Source: Entonaema liquescens
Lineage: Eukaryota; Ascomycota; Sordariomycetes; Xylariales; Xylariaceae
Assembly: GCA_902805475.1 (NCBI GenBank)
Contig: CADCSX010000003.1
Location: 2,294,001-2,358,000 of the forward strand
Length of the DNA: 64,000 bases
Direction: 5' to 3'
Each line of letters begins with the position of its first letter. Within the stretch, counting starts at the first letter, position 1. Positions 60,018 to 64,000 of this stretch are shown here, one piece after another. Made by a program: the position numbers and the translations under genes. The notes below the pieces were generated by a model. It was not told the DNA's origin, did no database searches, and saw only the letters and a list, made by a program, of their open reading frames with translations.

Positions 60018-60985
60018 CTCTTAGCGGCTCGGCAAAGTAGACTTCTCTTTAAACTTTGGTTCAGCAGCAAGCATCGCTTTCCTATTATAAAAACGTTTGA
60101 ACTTTGTTGGTAGTGCTCCAACACTTCCAACTATATCTCAGTTTATTCCCTGGCTCGTTGCATATAGAAAAGAAAGGATGAAGCAAAAGCTTACAGGTTA
60201 ACGAAGATAAAAATAGAATCTAGAAAGATAAGGTTGAAACTGGTTAGCCACCAAGAGAGAGAAAAAAAAGTAAATTTCTAGGTTAGATTTCATTGACGTA
60301 GGTGTAGTTTATCGTGTGGTAAGTACCCCGTACCTACACGAAGCACATGCTTTTTCGAAGGGGTCCTTACGACTAACACATGATAGGTGGATCAGCAGCT
60401 TATGGTTTAGCCGCTAGGCCGCAACGGTAGAGCTACATAAGGTTTAAGCTCCCGACGGTGACGTCAAAACCCAGAGCCGTGGATATTTCCCGAAACATTC
60501 TTTCAGCACATCATCTTTCCGTTCCTGATCGCTGCAAGATAACGCATCGGTAAATCCATGCTAAGATAATGAGCTACCCCTGTTGGGACAAAAAAAAGAT
60601 GCATGCAACGCTGGAGCACGGTTCTGAAATATCTGACATATCAAAACGTGGGGGGCTATCTATCTACGATGGTACAATTTACTTGGTATCGTAGGTTGTA
60701 GGTAGTGAAATAAAACTTTGTCTACTTGTCATTACTGAAATCTTGACAGGTCTTATTGCTGAAATATCTTCCAATTTCATGAATTCTGTCCTCAACGTTC
60801 GGTATAACCGACCCGTACCATCTCACCCACCAACATTTGAAAACATTCATAAATCATAGACAGATTTACATTACGCCTGGAAATCATCGCTCCCAAAACA
60901 CGTAGCTCCTTTCAATGCCTTTGCTATTCGTCAACGCTGAGCAGAAAGCCCCCTCTCCATATACTCGTAAAACTCATATATCGAA
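60018..60985. other. Intergenic region upstream of the MBOAT gene
   Basis: About 970 bp between the MBOAT start and the stop of the small membrane protein. AT-rich, without supported genes. Confidence 0.5.
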
Positions 60986-61611
60986 TTAACTCGCAAACCA
61001 AGTCATGATTCCCGCACTTAGTCGCCAAAGCACCCAGGCCGTAAAAAGCACCCCGACACCTAACCCGAGCAGGACAGTGCGCTGCATCTCGAAGGCGTCT
61101 GCAGTTTCCATCTTCATGAGTTTCTTTTGCTTTGTGTGGTAATACCAACGCTCCCCATTCCCGGTGCCATCGGGCGTCGCCGTCGCACCCTGCTTCTTCT
61201 TCCGATCGACCCATCCGTACGGATGTGGGCTAAATAACAACCGGTCAAGCCACGAGGGGAGTAGCCAACTAGGCAGACGGCTATAGCGCTCGGAGTGCTC
61301 TTGGATGCGCCTATCGTGGTAGTGGCAGTCGACGAGGTATAGTGATAAGAGGAATGAAATGAAGTGGACTGGGGTCATGACGGCCTGTATTACCTGTATT
61401 ATTAGTTAGACTCTAATGAAGCAGACTATAGTCTTATAGTATAGTATAATATAGTATAGTAACAGGTAACAGATTTCATGTTCCACGAGTCAAGGTAACT
61501 CAACGTCTTAACTAGATCCTTTCGGGTGAATGAAGCAGCTGGACTTACCTGATGAAGGTTCGATTGCTTGGCCCCGCCGGCTTCAGTGCGAGACATTGTC
61601 TTTGGCTCCAT
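60986..61611 (-). CDS. Small two-span membrane protein, unknown function
   Basis: Exons 61549-61611 and 60986-61384 give 153 residues. The first exon encodes MEPKTMSRTEAGGAKQSNLH; the second starts with AVMTPVHFISFLLSLYLVDC, a likely first membrane segment. A basic middle section follows (HYHDRRIQEHSERYSRLPSW; VDRKKKQG), then a second span near the C-terminus (TVLLGLGVGVLFTAWVLW). The 164-nt intron has a GTAAGT donor and two tandem acceptors nine bases apart (61385 or 61394 on the plus strand), so an in-frame Val-Ile-Gln may be added. If translation starts at the internal ATG (61378) the protein is 130 residues. I do not recognise the family; the layout suggests a small membrane protein of the ER or mitochondrion (inference). 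Confidence 0.6.
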
Positions 61612-62325
61612 GCTTGCTGATGCGGACTAGTAATAAGAAAATACAAAACTTTCGAAATTGACAAGTTAATGATAGTATTTCAATAAAAGTTGAGCCAAAT
61701 TTCGGACAAACGAGTGGTTTAATTATTAGATACTTATTATCGTTTTAAGAAAACGGAAAGAATTGGAAACCGAATGCTTAAGATACAAGACCCTTGGGGC
61801 CCGCTCCGGATCTTCACGCACGTAGGTACGAAAGTACGAAAATTACTTCGTGCTAGATGAATTTCTATTGGATTGGACGAACTGTGACGTGACTTGTCAG
61901 TGTTGGTTTGGTGCAATGTCTCAACCCGATCGTCCCTTCTCCCGCGCGACCCGCGCCGCTCCGGGCTTGCGTAAGCATGGGCACTGCACTAAAAGGCAAA
62001 GCCACGAGAAATTCATAAGCCTTGTCCGCAATGCAACCGTTCCTAGCAAAGCCTCACGCTATCACCACGTTCCCCCTACATTAGTGTTTTTAAATACCGA
62101 AGTTTCATCGGATGGGAAATTTATTCGGGAAACCATGGTACGAAGCCAAGATTGCCTAGAAAGCCTAGATTATGGACATTCTCAAGCGAGATAAACATTA
62201 AGTAAGAAGTATATGCATGTCTCCTTTTCCCCTCATATGCACATAACCTTCTCCGAAAAATGCAATATCTGTCATATCTGTTATCCTTTTAATACTAAGC
62301 ATAATTCCCTCCTTTATTTTTGTTT
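61612..62325. other. Intergenic region between the small membrane protein and HIS1
   Basis: About 710 bp: the 5' flank of the small membrane protein and the 3' flank of HIS1. A plus-strand open frame of 114 codons at 61850-62194 lacks recognisable features and was not called. Confidence 0.5.
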
Positions 62326-63580
62326 TTAACTTCTAGTGTTTGCAATACTTAATACCAAAATGTCTGTTGCCCCGACCTTGGTGAGCTCGTCCATTATCGG
62401 TGCAATCTTCTTCTTCTCAACCATGACGCTGACTGCAACCCAGCCATCCTCTTCAAGAGATGTTACTGTTGGTGCTCGTTTCCCTGGCGCGATCTTGGTC
62501 GCTGCCGCGAGTCCTGACCTCTCCACATTGTATTGACACAGGACATATTTTTGGGCCGTAATGACACCGCGGATTCGGGCAGCAATCAGGTCTACAAGAG
62601 CCGGATTGGAGGGATTTCGCGACTTGATCAAGATTGCTGTAGTCTCAACTACGGTGTCGATTGGTTTAAGTCCCGCGGCCTTCATTGTTTCTCCAGATTC
62701 TGTTATGGGTCAGCGTCAGACTTCTAATCAAGGATTGAAAGGGTCATGAAGGCAGACTTACCGACAAGGTCGATGATTCCATCTGCCACACCAAGAGCGC
62801 AAGCTGCCTCGACACTACCACTCAGCTCGATAATCTTCGTCTGTAACTTATCAGAAAACTTGACGGGAGTGCCATTTGCCTCTTTTGCTGCTTCTTCCTC
62901 TAATTCCAAGTTGGCAAAGTACTTTTGTGCCAAGTGGACAAAACTCGTGCCGATGTTCTTCCCAATCAGATCTTTCGGGGAGTTATAGTCGCCTTTCTCA
63001 GGTACCTGGACCTGCAGCTTGCAGCCTCCGAAACCAAGATCCAAGACGGTTTCGATTCCTGATCCTTTCGAGTTTCGTTCAGTTTCTTCCTCTGGGGTGA
63101 TCTCTCCTGAGAACCGTCGTGCCTTGTATAGAGCACGGAGACCAGCATCGTGCTCTTGGACTTGGTCATAACCCGTTATTCCTAGGTCAACTTGGCCTTC
63201 ACCGACGAAGGTGGGTATGTCGGCTGCCGGGAGAAAGATGAGAGCGATAGGAAGGTTCTTGACTAGGGCTATGTCAAGTCGATTCTCTCGTCTGAACTGG
63301 ATGTCGGCACCCTCTAATAAGTTGAGAGCGGCTTGGTTAAGTCGTCCCTCTTTTTGGTATATTAGTTTTACGGTCTTACAGAATCGAGTCGACTTTGTTT
63401 AACTGTGGCCAGGAGAACTTACTCTTGGGAACGGCAAACAATAGCCGTCCTTCCAGGCTAGTAACGATAGGTAGAGCGTTAGCCATAGTATCAGATAATG
63501 CTAGAGAAGTTGAGGTCCTCTTGGCTCCGAGGAGACAACTCGAAATACTCGGGGGAGACGAACTGATTTACTAGATCCAT
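62326..63580 (-). CDS. HIS1: ATP phosphoribosyltransferase, first step of histidine biosynthesis
   Basis: Joins ATP and PRPP to phosphoribosyl-ATP, the committed and histidine-inhibited step, in the cytosol. Four exons: 63564-63580, 63423-63457, 62762-63349 and 62326-62699; introns 106, 73 and 62 nt; 337 residues. The 17-nt first exon encodes MDLVN plus two bases and, when spliced, reads MDLVNHLEGRLLFAVPKKGR, nearly the start of the yeast enzyme as I recall it. Its donor is GTTCGT, the acceptor TACTAG, with GCTAAC in between. Without that splice, translation could start at an ATG inside the intron (63486), giving MANALPIVTSLEGRLL. Family motifs: PTFVGEGQVDLGITGYD; FGGCKLQVQVP; the PRPP loop LVESGETMKAAGL (split by the last intron); and the C-terminal regulatory domain with GWVAVSVMVEKK. 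An insert near 63100 (EETERNSKGSG) makes it longer than the yeast enzyme. No frame damage. Confidence 0.93.
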
Positions 63581-64000
63581 GATTGCGTGATAGGTGATAG
63601 GGGGCACGGGACAAATTCAGAGATGCAACTGAGAGGATGGCTGCAGAACCTTGCGGGCCCTTAAATTATGGACAGGCCAATTGAAGAGGTCTACGTCCAC
63701 TCTACCTGCAGATTTAATGGCTTTTTCTGTGCTGCGATGTTTCCCTGGCGTTTTCCCAGCTGATCTATTCCCCTTGCTTCAGCGAAGAAAGACAACGGAT
63801 GGCGCTTTTAAAAATGGTTAAAATCTAAATTCTATAGCCCCACGTTCCTGAATCGGAGCTTCCACTTCGTTGTCATCTTACTAATGGCGGGGCAATGATT
63901 CGTACATGCATATACATGCATATAGATTAATTCACTTAACCGCCACAATGCTACCTTATATAACAACGTGGCCTCCGTACGCGATGCCGGTAGGATGACG
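63581..64000. promoter_or_regulatory. HIS1 upstream region, running off the window
   Basis: 420 bp upstream of HIS1. I looked for a TGACTC (CPC1/GCN4-type) element, expected for histidine genes, and did not see a clear copy before the window ends. An ATGCATATACATGCATAT palindromic stretch lies near 63905-63922. Confidence 0.35.

Noticed and set aside
61850..62194. 114-codon plus-strand open frame
   Set aside because: Unrecognised and between two minus-strand genes, with no supporting signal.

Overview
The window is nuclear DNA of a filamentous ascomycete (Pezizomycotina, most likely a sordariomycete; the class is an inference). Genes carry short GT-AG introns, mostly 48-106 nt, with CTAAC/GCTAAC-type branch points. 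Gene content fits: a Woronin-body tether (leashin/LAH), a velvet regulator (VelB), a Zn(II)2Cys6 regulator and a fungal telomerase reverse transcriptase. I see no transposon, virus, rRNA, CRISPR or convincing tRNA.

Layout. 1.2-20.2 kb (+): one giant gene, the leashin / involucrin-repeat protein, about 6,270 residues. It looks like several genes because seven one-base indels, mostly in homopolymers, break its frame. 21.4-23.8 kb (-): Zn2Cys6 transcription factor. 26.3-28.3 kb (-): unknown protein with a basic, possibly mitochondrial, N-terminus, divergent from HEM12 uroporphyrinogen decarboxylase (28.8-30.1 kb, +). HEM12 converges on a GNAT-like protein (30.2-31.3 kb, -). 32.9-33.4 kb (-): small GRGGxGN-repeat (DUF3602) protein. 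35.9-37.6 kb (-): velB, with a gene-free 7.2 kb upstream. 44.8-50.9 kb (-): a 1,973-residue DH-BAR-SH3 Rho-GEF. 54.0-58.0 kb (+): TERT, ten exons, converging on an MBOAT/wax-synthase-like acyltransferase (58.1-60.0 kb, -). 61.0-61.6 kb (-): small membrane protein. 62.3-63.6 kb (-): HIS1, with a 17-nt first coding exon that is easy to miss.

The genes form no pathway cluster; this looks like ordinary core genome with housekeeping genes (HEM12, HIS1, TERT) and hyphal cell-biology or regulatory genes (LAH, VelB, Rho-GEF). The most useful results are: (1) the gene fragments rejoin into LAH, TERT, VelB and one unknown protein once 11 one-base indels are recognised, pointing to sequencing or assembly error rather than gene death; (2) LAH has a 202-nt intron that could act as an internal promoter for a C-terminal isoform; (3) the HIS1 start is a hidden mini-exon. 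All exon limits are read by eye from splice signals and family knowledge, without alignment or RNA evidence.
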